From NCBI RefSeq assembly GCF_016056305.1, contig NZ_JAECZC010000086.1, positions 130,945 through 194,944 of the forward strand: a DNA stretch of 64,000 nucleotides, written 5' to 3'. The notes under the pieces are model-generated. The model did no database searches and had not been told where the DNA came from. It saw only the letters and a program-made list of their open reading frames with translations. This stretch comes from Amazonocrinis nigriterrae CENA67. Lineage in GTDB: Bacteria > Cyanobacteriota > Cyanobacteriia > Cyanobacteriales > Nostocaceae. A program made the translations under genes and the position numbers. Numbering within the stretch: position 1 is the stretch's first letter; each line of letters opens with the position of its first letter. Shown piece by piece: positions 16,629 through 25,604 of this stretch.

Positions 16629-19600
16629 TTATTCTCCCTTAACCCCAGCCTCTATTGCTTTTACGAATGGACTTACCCACCACTGATCTGAAGCTTTTTG
16701 AAGTGCCTCAAATATAAATGCTTTTCCTCCAGCTTTTAAGCGTTTTGCCAAAGTTGGGTTTTGGTTAACTTGTTCGACTGCTGCTGTCACAACTCTTTGT
16801 TTCTCTGCTTCTGTTGTGGGTTGATAATTCTGTGTGAGACGGTTGAAGATTTGCTGAATTTCATCAAAAGCATCTACAATGTTTTGTTCTGGAGCATAAT
16901 TGTGTTGAATTTGATCTCCATTGATAGTGCTGTTGATATTGGCAGCGTTTACAGGGTTGTTAAAGTTGATTATTGGGTTGTTTGATTCTTGCATAATCAG
17001 AACTTCTGCCTGAATGTGTGTACTTTGAGATTCTATTGTATTCCTTACAATTTGCAGAATCTCTTCTGGTTGAGGTGGTTGCCAAGTTTGGCGGCGGGTT
17101 AAAGCCTCAGCCTCTAGTAATCTCCAGTGCAATTTGTCTTTTAATTCTGGAAGTTCACGGATAATTTTGCGAAGTGCTTCACACGCTTGATGAGTACCAC
17201 ATTCTTGTAAACGCTGTAGAATATAGTCTTTCCATGTTTTGATACTGTCTTGTGGTGTGACTGTGTGTGCTTCTATACCTATAATTTTTTCATCTTCAGA
17301 AATGTTTTGTTTTGTGCGATCTGAATCAGGATATTGCTTGGCAAGAAAGATATATAAATCTGCTATGTATTGTTCAGGTAAACGCTGTTCTAAACTCCCG
17401 CTATCTTCAAATGAGAATGCTATCTTTTCAATAACTTCTCGACCAAATGCCGTATCTTGCTGAATAACAGGCCAAACAACTGACCAACCTGCATCTTCTG
17501 CATAGACTATCAGTGCTTTCGCTGCTGCAATTGCTTTTGCTCTTTCCTTACCACTACTTGGAAGTGGTGAAGTAATTAGAGATTCTGCAAATGCTTTAGC
17601 TTCAGTAAATCCATTTCTCAGTAACTCCTCAAGTAAATCACCTAGACTGTTATCAGTTAATTCTTTATCTTGAACTTTATCAAATAATGCTTTGGCTAAC
17701 TTTTCATTCCAGCAATTTTTTATTAAGCGATTGATGTCAACAAAACCATGTTTTTGATTTACTTTTTCAATTAATCTCATTAAAACTCTAATAAATTCGC
17801 TAGGAGCATTTTGATAAGCTTGTTTAATAAATTCCTGACGATGCTCGTGGTCTTCAGTACTTCCCCAGTTAGGATATGCAATAATTATTGCTATCCACTT
17901 TTGCCATTCTTCGGCAGACAGAGAAGAAATAAAGCTTGGTGCTTGTTGTCGCAACAAAATTAATGCTTGATAACCTACTAATGCAGAGTAGCGTAAATTA
18001 TTTGTACCCAGCCAAGCTTGATTTTCTGGATTACCATCACTTAGATATAGCCTCGCAGCGTTAATAATCCTTTCTTTTGTTGAATCTTCTGCCTCAATCC
18101 AACCAGGAAGATTTATCAAACTAGAACCAAATGGATCACCATAATGAGTACTATCAGCTTCAAGAGTTAATTCAAAACATAAAGAACACCAAAGATTAGA
18201 CTGACCAGCCTCAATTTGTCTCAAAATATTAAGTACTCGTTCTCTTGGTGGAGGCTCTAAAAGAGGTTGTTTCTCATCTTCATCCAGCCATTGCTGTTGT
18301 TCCAAATATCCTGCCTGTTCCTGCTGCGCTCTGAGTGAGCCTAACTCAATTGGTTCTATAAGAGATTCAAACTCTTCTCTTAGCATTAAGTTGGTTTCGC
18401 TTGCTGTAAGCACAGCATCTAGATCCTTAAATTCTAATTCAGGTCGTCTAAAATTCCACCGTATCAATTTTGCCCAAATTCTTTGATTGTGTTCATTTGC
18501 CGATTTTTGAATACATTCAGTTAACCATTGAAAATCTTCTTTAAAAACTATTGTTATCCTAGAGCCAATTAACCATAGAGGCTCTGTATCCATTTCTGGA
18601 AGTAATGAAATAATTGACTCTATAAGTTGACGGCGCTTTTGAACATCATCTTTTAAAACCTGACTAAAAGATATTTTTTGATACGACTTATCATAAACAA
18701 TTACATCGTGGTTTTTTAATCGCATAAAAGCAACTCTAGCAAATGCCTGCATGACTTCTGGATTATTCAGATGCTCCCAAGCTTTCAACATAATTGCATC
18801 TGATAACTGTCCAAAAGGATAATGTAAATTGCGCCTAATAACTTGTTTTTCTAGCCATTTTAAAGCTACTGGCAAATCAGATATTTGAAGATGTTCTACA
18901 AGCTCTCTCGCTATAAAGCCCTGATATCTACCACCAGTGGATTTAGATACTGGTTGTATTAATGTGTCAAAAAGTTCTTCTGCTGTGATGTTGCCTGGCC
19001 AAACTGCTCGGAGTCCACAACCTTTTAGCTGTTCGTCTACATCATTTTGGATTTTTGCCACTGCTAAAGGTTTTAATCTTGCTTTGGTTTTCTCATCACC
19101 AATACTGCATACAGCCACTGCTGCTTTGATGCGAACCCAAGAATACTGCTGAGAATCAAGTGCAACATTAGCAAGATACTCCTGTAAATCTGTGACATTA
19201 CAGGCTTCTGCGATATTTATTGCTACGTACCGTGCATTAATACTCTTTGTTGAATAACAAATATAAGGTAAAAGCTGATCAGGTAATTTAGGATGATTTA
19301 GATTTTGGTATAGCCAAGTATTATATTGGTAAGTTAATTTTTCTTCATTATGTAATCTCAGAAGAGATTCAACCAAAGATGCTTTATCAGTATCACTGGC
19401 AGTGGCAACATCGCTTTGAAGTATTACATGAGGATCAGTCTTCATAACTTCCTGAAATACTTCAGGTAACATACTGGCTAACCAAGATACAGTTTCATAA
19501 AGCTGAGGAATAATCCTGCTATCAGGATCATCAGGATGAACTATAAGTTTTAGTATTTGAGGTAATTTGACTTGATGTTCTTTTAGATACCATGCGGACA

Positions 19601-20705
19601 GAAACTCAGCATAAGTTTGGTGCGCCCATCCCATACGGCTTAACTCACCACGAGATGAGAATAAACCAGTGTCTAAAACTTCTTCAACAGCTTCTTGAGT
19701 AATTTCAAACTCTCTACCGTCAAAGCTTTCTGTTCCCTGGCATATCTTTTCAATCAGCACATCATCATCTGGGACATCACCCCAATCTACACCAGTCCAA
19801 ATAGCAGATTTGTTACCAAAGATTGTAATAGCTGCAATTCTAGCGGCAATAATTAAACGTTGTCGCCTATCAAACTTTCCTTTTAATTTTGATGAAATAC
19901 GGCTCTTATTCCGTTCTTCACAAAGCCAGAGGCATCCTTCAAAATAAAGCTCATGTAGCCTTTGATTAGGAGGAAATTGACCGCCGTGGCGATGATAAGT
20001 CTTGAGAAGAAATTCTAATGTAATAGGCTTAATAGCCAAAGGTACAACATTTTTATGATTAATTTCGTTTAAAAATACTTCAGCATCTTTGATGCCTGCA
20101 ATTTTTGCTACTTGACTAACATCTATACGACGAAGCGGAGCTAATTCATAAATTCCTACATTGTCTTTACCCCAAATTTCCTTTAATCCCTCTTCTAATA
20201 CTGGTTGCCAAACTGCTGTTCGGCAGGCAACACGCAGATTTAAACGCTTAATTTCATCACGATAGGCTTTAAACTCATCAACTAAGAGTATTGCTAATGT
20301 ATTTATACGTAACAAACACTCATCAACGCTGTCTAGAAAAATATGTAATTGATGAGTACCTTGTAACCATGCATTGAATTGTGGACTGTTAAATAATCTG
20401 TTAACTAATCTGTTTTCATCTCCAAAAGAACGAATATCTAGTGTAAGGATTTGATCACCTTGCAGTTGAATTTTACTGATAATTTGTTTTTGCTCTGCTT
20501 CTAAAGCATGGCTTTTGCCAATTCCTGGTTCACCCAGGAGTGCTAAACAAGGAAAGTCTGATATAGCTTCAAAAGTTACTAGGTCTGGATTATAAATGTG
20601 TCCCAACTCTGCTTCTGGATCACACAGATAACCACCACAAATCAGATTAATGCGACCTGAGCGAGGACACCAAAACCGTTTCCAACCGTAATCTTGACTG
20701 GACAT
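16629..20705 (-). CDS. large NACHT/STAND-like NTPase, defence candidate
   Basis: A 1358-residue protein. ATG 20705 is used; the in-frame GTG two codons earlier is less likely. Only about 55 residues (including WKRFWCPRSGRINL) precede the P-loop GEPGIGKS; Walker B is LHIFLDSVDECL about 60 residues later, with the DxxDE form seen in NACHT/STAND ATPases, followed by a sensor-like VACRTAVWQP. A winged-helix/helical part follows, then about 800 residues of HEAT/ARM-like helices, then an Asn-rich linker (NNPIINFNNPVNAANINST) and a C-terminal helical domain of about 75 residues. There is no recognisable nuclease, TIR or membrane effector. STAND NTPases with long helical sensors commonly act in anti-phage immunity or regulated signalling; that role here is inference. 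Confidence 0.85.
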   Translation of the reverse strand: MSSQDYGWKRFWCPRSGRINLICGGYLCDPEAELGHIYNPDLVTFEAISDFPCLALLGEPGIGKSHALEAEQKQIISKIQLQGDQILTLDIRSFGDENRLVNRLFNSPQFNAWLQGTHQLHIFLDSVDECLLRINTLAILLVDEFKAYRDEIKRLNLRVACRTAVWQPVLEEGLKEIWGKDNVGIYELAPLRRIDVSQVAKIAGIKDAEVFLNEINHKNVVPLAIKPITLEFLLKTYHRHGGQFPPNQRLHELYFEGCLWLCEERNKSRISSKLKGKFDRRQRLIIAARIAAITIFGNKSAIWTGVDWGDVPDDDVLIEKICQGTESFDGREFEITQEAVEEVLDTGLFSSRGELSRMGWAHQTYAEFLSAWYLKEHQVKLPQILKLIVHPDDPDSRIIPQLYETVSWLASMLPEVFQEVMKTDPHVILQSDVATASDTDKASLVESLLRLHNEEKLTYQYNTWLYQNLNHPKLPDQLLPYICYSTKSINARYVAINIAEACNVTDLQEYLANVALDSQQYSWVRIKAAVAVCSIGDEKTKARLKPLAVAKIQNDVDEQLKGCGLRAVWPGNITAEELFDTLIQPVSKSTGGRYQGFIARELVEHLQISDLPVALKWLEKQVIRRNLHYPFGQLSDAIMLKAWEHLNNPEVMQAFARVAFMRLKNHDVIVYDKSYQKISFSQVLKDDVQKRRQLIESIISLLPEMDTEPLWLIGSRITIVFKEDFQWLTECIQKSANEHNQRIWAKLIRWNFRRPELEFKDLDAVLTASETNLMLREEFESLIEPIELGSLRAQQEQAGYLEQQQWLDEDEKQPLLEPPPRERVLNILRQIEAGQSNLWCSLCFELTLEADSTHYGDPFGSSLINLPGWIEAEDSTKERIINAARLYLSDGNPENQAWLGTNNLRYSALVGYQALILLRQQAPSFISSLSAEEWQKWIAIIIAYPNWGSTEDHEHRQEFIKQAYQNAPSEFIRVLMRLIEKVNQKHGFVDINRLIKNCWNEKLAKALFDKVQDKELTDNSLGDLLEELLRNGFTEAKAFAESLITSPLPSSGKERAKAIAAAKALIVYAEDAGWSVVWPVIQQDTAFGREVIEKIAFSFEDSGSLEQRLPEQYIADLYIFLAKQYPDSDRTKQNISEDEKIIGIEAHTVTPQDSIKTWKDYILQRLQECGTHQACEALRKIIRELPELKDKLHWRLLEAEALTRRQTWQPPQPEEILQIVRNTIESQSTHIQAEVLIMQESNNPIINFNNPVNAANINSTINGDQIQHNYAPEQNIVDAFDEIQQIFNRLTQNYQPTTEAEKQRVVTAAVEQVNQNPTLAKRLKAGGKAFIFEALQKASDQWWVSPFVKAIEAGVKGE

Positions 20706-20809
20706 TTTCACTGAGAAAAGGCAGAAAATATTTTTACTATGTTAACTTAGCCAAACTCTTAGTGATGCCATTTGAGTGATCAGCTTTCAGGATAAAAAGC
20801 TGCTGCGAT

Positions 20810-21000
20810 CGCTCTCAAAATCCCAAGTCTTAACCTTTAAACTCGGAATGTCATCTTCAGAACTTAACACTTGCTGTTGAGAACTCAAAACATCAAGCTT
20901 TTTTCTCAAAAAATAAAGCTCAGAACTCGAAACGCCAAGCTTTTAACTTCAACATCCAAGTTCTGAGCATTAACATTGCACCTCAAAAGTGCAATTATTG
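20810..21000. repeat. degenerate 21-bp repeat array, right of the NTPase gene
   Basis: Units such as CAGAACTTAACACTTGCTG, GAACTCAAAACATCAAGC and CAGAACTCGAAACGCCAAGC. Read on the minus strand they are the same kind of sequence (GAGTT..GAAGT..) as the array at 16340-16590 on the plus strand, so the arrays are inverted relative to each other. Non-coding. Confidence 0.7.
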
Positions 21001-21009
21001 AGTTAATTT

Positions 21010-21483
21010 CTACAATGCTGCTTCTTGAGACTTGACTTTCCGAGGTTTACGGGCGAAACGTTGTCCCATTTCCACAACCACCGCATCTAAACCCGCACCT
21101 TGACCACTGGCTTTAGCGTAATTATACACTTGCAACGCCGCTGCATAGGCTTCGCTGCCCACTGCCAGAGAAGTATCATCCACTAACTCTTGTAATTGCG
21201 TCAACGATAGCAACAGCGGATACAACGCCTCAAACAACTGTACATCCTTCCGCATCTCTTCCAAGTCAAACGATCGCGGTAAAAACTCCGGGTTCTGTGT
21301 CGCCACCTCTAATGCTTTACCAACAAACGCCCGACTCTTATCTCCCATCTTCGGTAAAGCTTTACGCTCTTCTGCACTCAAGTCAATTAAAAATGGTAGC
21401 TTTTCTTTAATTGTAGCGATCGCTTGCAACACGGCATCTCTTTCTTTTTGCGCCAGCGTTGCACTAATGGAAGTTCTAGGCAT
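21010..21483 (-). CDS. helical protein of unknown function upstream of the NTPase
   Basis: A 157-residue soluble protein (MPRTSISATLAQKERDAVLQAIATIKEKLPFLIDLSAEERKALPKMGDKSRAFVGKALEVA ... FARKPRKVKSQEAAL), predicted by eye to be a bundle of five or six helices with a basic tail. I recall similar unannotated proteins in cyanobacteria and other bacteria but no function. It is on the same strand as the NTPase, about 300 bp upstream across the right repeat array. It could be a partner of the NTPase or simply a neighbour. A later start is not supported: the ATG at 21483 gives a natural N-terminus. Confidence 0.85.
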   Translation of the reverse strand: MPRTSISATLAQKERDAVLQAIATIKEKLPFLIDLSAEERKALPKMGDKSRAFVGKALEVATQNPEFLPRSFDLEEMRKDVQLFEALYPLLLSLTQLQELVDDTSLAVGSEAYAAALQVYNYAKASGQGAGLDAVVVEMGQRFARKPRKVKSQEAAL

Positions 21484-21617
21484 AACAATAACTCTCCAGT
21501 ATGTTTCTTAAATTTAGAGTGCCCAGATATACAACTAAAATTTAATGCACATTCAGAACGCTCTTGAGCAAGGGAACAGGGGAGATGAGGGAATAATTTC
21601 TGCCTTCTGCCTTTTAA

Positions 21618-21648
21618 CAACTGACAACTGACAACTGACAACTGACAG
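21618..21648. repeat. TGACAAC heptamer array, about 4.5 copies
   Basis: Perfect tandem CAACTGA/TGACAAC copies upstream of the 157-residue gene, followed by degenerate CAGTCATCAGTCATC copies to about 21668. Same family as the insert in hppD. Confidence 0.9.
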
Positions 21649-21752
21649 TCAACAGTCATCAGTCATCAACCAACACAATTTTTTCCGCTTTAGCTAGATT
21701 TAATTTATAAATAGCCTCTCAAAAAATTGCCAGCTAAGGCAAAAGACTCAAA

Positions 21753-22430
21753 ATGCAGTTTGCTCCCCTATTCCCGTATTTCTACCGCATTCTCCAGCCG
21801 ACTTTTCCCAACTGTCTTTGGGGTGGCGATCGCAATTCTAAAGCGATCGCTCTCACATTTGATGATGGCCCTCATCCTCAATACACACCCCAATTATTAA
21901 AAGTCTTAGACCATTACGACATTAAAGCGAGTTTTTTTTGGTTGGGTGCTTGCGTCAACCGTTCGCCAGAGATTGCTCAGGCAATATGCGATCGTGGACA
22001 CTGGATAGGTTTGCATGGCTATGATCATCGCTCTTTTCCCATGCTTTCGCCAAATGACCTCAAAGACAGTTTAGAAAAAACCCAAACTGCAATCTACAAC
22101 GCTTGTAACCTGCTACCTGAAAAAGTACGCGATGTTCGACCACCCAACGGTTTATTTACACCCAAAACATTAAAGTTATTTTTTGAGTGGAATTACCGTC
22201 CAGTTATGTGGAGTGTAGTACCTGAAGATTGGGTACTACCAGGAGTTGACACTGTAGTGCAGCGAGTTCTTAACCAAGTACAAAATGGCTCAATGATTGT
22301 CTTACATGATGGTGCCTGCGGTGGACAAGATGTTGCTGCAACCACAAAAATTTTGATTCCTCAATTACTACAACAAGGCTCTCAATTTGTGACTGTTGAT
22401 ACTCTATGGCAGTATACAAAAACTAACTAA
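21753..22430 (+). CDS. polysaccharide deacetylase (NodB-type)
   Basis: A 225-residue carbohydrate esterase-4 protein. Motif 1 is LTFDDGPHP (catalytic base and metal Asp), motif 2 is GLHGYDHRS (metal His pair), motif 3 is RPPNG and motif 5 is SMIVLHDG. It removes N-acetyl groups from polysaccharides such as peptidoglycan or exopolysaccharide. No clear signal peptide is present at the N-terminus (MQFAPLFPYFYRILQPTF), so it may be cytosolic or membrane-attached. It is followed by a DUF2808 secreted gene 79 bp downstream on the same strand. Confidence 0.92.
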   Translation: MQFAPLFPYFYRILQPTFPNCLWGGDRNSKAIALTFDDGPHPQYTPQLLKVLDHYDIKASFFWLGACVNRSPEIAQAICDRGHWIGLHGYDHRSFPMLSPNDLKDSLEKTQTAIYNACNLLPEKVRDVRPPNGLFTPKTLKLFFEWNYRPVMWSVVPEDWVLPGVDTVVQRVLNQVQNGSMIVLHDGACGGQDVAATTKILIPQLLQQGSQFVTVDTLWQYTKTN

Positions 22431-22509
22431 ACCATATTTCACAAGAGAATTCAGAATTTATAAATTTCACGCACAAAACAGAGGAAATCATCGAGGCGTT
22501 AATAAAATT

Positions 22510-23073
22510 ATGAAGTACCATACTAGGTTATTGAGTACGCTCTTTGTTCTGAGTACAGGAATGTGGTCACTACCTCAGTTAGGAGCAAATGCAGTTACCT
22601 TGGGTAATGGCGCGATCGCTTTTGCCCAACCACCACGTTTAGTTAGTGCTAGTACTCCATACACCGACATCAGTGTTCCAGATACAACATACTATTTCAC
22701 GCTTGAAGTGCCAGCTACCGCTGGGGAACCATTGCAACAGGTTACTTTTAACCAGATTCAAGGGATTGAAGATATCGAATTCAATCAGAATGATACTTTT
22801 GCCTTTGAAGGAACACGCCAGCGCCAAGGAACAAAGTTAGCACTTAAAGCTGTGAAAAATAAGGATCAACAAAATAGCTTCACAGTAACTTTTGACTCTC
22901 CCATTCCACCAGGTAAAACGGTGACAATTGGTTTACGAGCTTACTACAATCCCTTTGCTGATGGCATATACTTAATCGGCGTGACGGCGTTTCCTTCCGG
23001 TCAGCAAACTGTTGGGCAATTTCTCGGCATTGGTCGCTTGCAATTTTATCAAGACACGTACCCAGATAGTTAA
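22510..23073 (+). CDS. DUF2808-family secreted protein
   Basis: A 187-residue protein. Start ATG 22510 opens into a signal peptide (MKYHTRLLSTLFVLSTGMWSLPQLGANA), whereas the longer upstream frame overlaps the deacetylase gene. The mature part is a single beta-sandwich-like DUF2808 domain (YYFTLEVPATAGEPLQQVTFNQ ... PIPPGKTVTIGLRAYYNPFADGIYLIGVTAFPSGQ). The family is cyanobacterial, secreted or periplasmic, and of unknown function. A strong terminator follows at 23172-23209, so this ends the transcript begun at the deacetylase or an own promoter. Confidence 0.9.
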   Translation: MKYHTRLLSTLFVLSTGMWSLPQLGANAVTLGNGAIAFAQPPRLVSASTPYTDISVPDTTYYFTLEVPATAGEPLQQVTFNQIQGIEDIEFNQNDTFAFEGTRQRQGTKLALKAVKNKDQQNSFTVTFDSPIPPGKTVTIGLRAYYNPFADGIYLIGVTAFPSGQQTVGQFLGIGRLQFYQDTYPDS

Positions 23074-23171
23074 TTTCAGTGTTCTGAACTCAGCATAACT
23101 ACATTCATGGGGTTTGCGATCAGACTGCTCTGTTCTTTGACGTGATCGCCACAGAATCTGCTACTTTAGCC

Positions 23172-23209
23172 ATTAAGGACAAAAATTATACTTGTCCTTA
23201 ATTTTTTTG
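23172..23209 (+). terminator. rho-independent terminator
   Basis: Arms ATTAAGGACAA and TTGTCCTTAAT (11 bp, perfect) around a 9-base loop, then a run of seven T. It lies 100 bp after the DUF2808 gene. Confidence 0.9.
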
Positions 23210-23314
23210 GGAAAGTCTTTGGTAGAGAAACTACCAATTTGATAAGAATTATCACTAAATGTTAATAAAATCTTGTTTTTTAACGCAATATGTGCAAATG
23301 TCATACTATAATTC

Positions 23315-23340
23315 TACTGTAAATCGATCGATTTACAGTA
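23315..23340. promoter_or_regulatory. 26-bp perfect palindrome, operator-like
   Basis: Half-site TACTGTAAATCGA followed directly by its exact complement TCGATTTACAGTA. There is no loop and no T-run, so it looks like a binding site for a dimeric regulator rather than a terminator. It lies about 90 bp upstream of a small unknown gene (start 23433). Confidence 0.75.
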
Positions 23341-23355
23341 TTTAATCCTTGCTTA

Positions 23356-23401
23356 GATAGTTTGTTCAATAAATTCAAAATTTATTGACAAGCAAACTAT
23401 C
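23356..23401 (+). promoter_or_regulatory. long stem-loop in the leader of the next gene
   Basis: Outer arms GATAGTTTG (23356) and CAAACTATC (23393) and inner arms CAATAAATT/AATTTATTG with a 3-base loop, separated by short asymmetric bulges. It lies 15 bp after the 26-bp palindrome and about 30 bp before ATG 23433. Confidence 0.7.
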
Positions 23402-23432
23402 AGCATCTACTACAGTCGATTCCGAAGTGATC

Positions 23433-23798
23433 ATGAGAAAGCAGAGACGACTCAGCAATTTAATTGCCAAGCCAAAATCGTTACTTTTAGGTTTGTCTTT
23501 AGGGTTAGTGCTAATGATGACAGAGCTTAGCAACCTGATAAATTTACTAAAAGTGGATAAAGTGCCAAGTGCAATCATTAAGACTGGGCGATCGTTTCCT
23601 TTCAAAGTTGGAGTGGCAGCAATAATATCTAAAGATATTCTGAAGTTTGTAAACACTAAGCTGGCACAACAGAAAGAATTAGAAATCAAAATTGTCACTT
23701 TTAATGGTTGGATACAGCCAAACACAGCTTTGAAATTTCGAGTAATTGATGCCAATTTTTTTCAACTTCAATCTTTCATGAATAATGCTATCAAATAA
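23433..23798 (+). CDS. hypothetical single-membrane-segment protein
   Basis: A 121-residue protein with a basic N-terminus (MRKQRRLSNLIAKPKS) followed by one hydrophobic segment (LLLGLSLGLVLMM), then a hydrophilic domain containing FKVGVAAIISKDILKFVNTKLAQQKELEIKIVTFNGW. The segment could be a signal anchor. I do not recognise the family. The start at ATG 23433 is more plausible than the non-ATG start inside the upstream stem-loop. Its promoter region carries an unusual palindrome and hairpin, so it may be tightly regulated. Confidence 0.55.
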   Translation: MRKQRRLSNLIAKPKSLLLGLSLGLVLMMTELSNLINLLKVDKVPSAIIKTGRSFPFKVGVAAIISKDILKFVNTKLAQQKELEIKIVTFNGWIQPNTALKFRVIDANFFQLQSFMNNAIK

Positions 23799-24074
23799 AT
23801 CAAAAATAATTTGTTTGATTTCAGCACAGTTACTTGCAGTGCATGTGGTATTTTTCTCAGAAACTTAAATCTCTGAATGAACTAAAAATATAGAAAATTA
23901 ACAATTTATTAAATTTTTAGCTATTGAAAGATTTTATTAACAAAAAAATTCAGGGCAAATAGTACCTGTATTTTAAATACTGCGAAATTAATAAAAATAA
24001 AATCATGACGATATCATTCTGGAATTGGCATGGATTACTAAACTTAAACTATGGTATTAAGGGAGAGCGTAGTC

Positions 24075-24290
24075 ATGTTTTTTGGACAAATTGAAAGAGA
24101 ATTTTTTTGTGTAGAAATTTGGCCAATGTGGCATAAAAGTAAATTACCTGACCATCTACAGTTCTTATTAGAACAAGAACAACAAGAACAAGTAAAACGC
24201 GATATCTGGGAATTAGAAAGCCAAGATATAGGTAATAAATCTATCAATTCGAGTTATGCTAATAACTCTCATCATTCAACAAAAACTTGA
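24075..24290 (+). CDS. possible small hypothetical protein
   Basis: A 71-residue frame (MFFGQIEREFFCVEIWPMWHKSKLPDHLQFLLEQEQQEQVKRDIWELE...). It has a plausible amphipathic helix rich in Gln and Glu and a preceding AGAGCG purine patch, but no recognised relatives. An in-frame ATG at 24051 would add eight residues. It may not be expressed. Confidence 0.35.
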   Translation: MFFGQIEREFFCVEIWPMWHKSKLPDHLQFLLEQEQQEQVKRDIWELESQDIGNKSINSSYANNSHHSTKT

Positions 24291-24485
24291 GTTATGCCTT
24301 AACAACTGGGTGCATCATAATGAGTATGAAAGAGTATACTGCTATGACTACTTTCAGGAAGTTACTGAGACAAATATGTACAGTTTTCGCACTAGCCGCT
24401 TGTGTATCTCTGTGCAAAACTCAAACTTCACACAACAAATCAGTTCCTAATTTCTTTCACCTAGCAAGAGAAGGAATCAATATTA

Positions 24486-25553
24486 ATGGCACACCTATTT
24501 GAACCATTCAGGATTCGTGAAATCACCTTTCGTAACCGCATCGCCGTGTCACCTATGTGTCAATATTCCAGCACAAACGGCTTTGCTAATGACTGGCACT
24601 TGGTTCATTTAGCTTCTCGTGCAGTTGGCGGTGCCGGTTTAGTGATCACAGAGGCTGCTGCTGTTGAGCCTCGTGGACGCATTAGTCCGCAAGATTTGGG
24701 AATTTGGTCAGATGCACACATAGAAACTTTAGCGAAAATTGTCGCATTAATTCATAATTTTGGTGCTGTTGCAGGTATTCAACTGGCCCATGCAGGCAGA
24801 AAAGCAAGCACTGCTAAACCGAGTAAGGGAGGGAAAGTACTTGATGAATCTCAAGAAGGTTGGCGTCCTCTGGTTTCGAGTAGTGCGATCGCTTTTAGTA
24901 AAGAAAGTCCCATACCTGAAGCTTTGAATGTTGAAGGCATTCAGCAAATTATCCAAGCTTTTGTCCAAGCTGCCAAACGTTCTCTAGAAGCTGGTTTCAA
25001 AGTCATTGAAATTCATGCAGCTCATGGTTATTTACTACATCAGTTTCTCTCACCTCTGGCTAACCACCGCGAAGATGATTATGGTGGTAGCTTTGAAAAC
25101 CGTACCCGTCTGTTGAGAGAAGTCGTTGAGAAAGTGCGAGAGGTGTGGCCGGAAACATATCCACTGTTTGTACGCATCTCTGCAACTGATTGGGTGGATA
25201 AAGGCTGGGACATCGAACAAAGTATTGCTTTGAGTGACAAACTGAAATCTCTGGGTGTAGATTTAATTGATAGCTCTTCAGGGGGAATTATACCGGGTAT
25301 TAATATACCAGTTAAACCTGGTTATCAAACTCAATTTGCTGAACGTATCCGCCGTGAAGCAAATATTTATACAGGTGCAGTTGGCTTAATTACATCTCCA
25401 CAACAAGCTGATCAAATTGTTCGTACAGAAGTAGCTGATATAGTTTTGTTGGGACGTGAACTACTTCGCAATCCTTACTGGCCTCATTTAGCAGCCAAAC
25501 AGTTAGGACATGAAAAACTCTGGCCAGTTCAGTATGATCGAGCTTGGTTGTGA
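24486..25553 (+). CDS. Old Yellow Enzyme family NADH:flavin oxidoreductase (YqjM/NamA-like)
   Basis: A 355-residue FMN enzyme with a TIM-barrel. Family marks: NRIAVSPMCQYSS (the Cys that tunes FMN in the YqjM class), IQLAHAGRKAS (substrate-binding His/FMN region), HAAHGYLLHQFLSP and GGSFENRTRLLREVVEKV. The C-terminal Arg-rich finger region ends LLRNPYWPHLAAKQLG. It reduces activated alkenes, for example enals and enones, with NAD(P)H and may detoxify electrophiles. Cytosolic. Transcribed alone and closed by a strong hairpin at 25576-25604. Confidence 0.93.
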   Translation: MAHLFEPFRIREITFRNRIAVSPMCQYSSTNGFANDWHLVHLASRAVGGAGLVITEAAAVEPRGRISPQDLGIWSDAHIETLAKIVALIHNFGAVAGIQLAHAGRKASTAKPSKGGKVLDESQEGWRPLVSSSAIAFSKESPIPEALNVEGIQQIIQAFVQAAKRSLEAGFKVIEIHAAHGYLLHQFLSPLANHREDDYGGSFENRTRLLREVVEKVREVWPETYPLFVRISATDWVDKGWDIEQSIALSDKLKSLGVDLIDSSSGGIIPGINIPVKPGYQTQFAERIRREANIYTGAVGLITSPQQADQIVRTEVADIVLLGRELLRNPYWPHLAAKQLGHEKLWPVQYDRAWL

Positions 25554-25575
25554 TACTGTTTATTAGCTATTAACT

Positions 25576-25604
25576 AAAAGCGGAGCATCTTTAACTCCGC
25601 TTTT
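25576..25604 (+). terminator. rho-independent terminator after the OYE gene
   Basis: Arms AAAAGCGGAG and CTCCGCTTTT (10 bp, perfect) with a 9-base loop, 22 bp after the stop; the 3' arm ends in the T-run. Confidence 0.85.

Noticed and set aside
24287-24502. Frame of up to 71 codons with a lipoprotein-like CTVFALAACVSLC segment
   Set aside because: It overlaps the start of the OYE gene, begins at a TTG or a weak ATG, and has no recognised relative.
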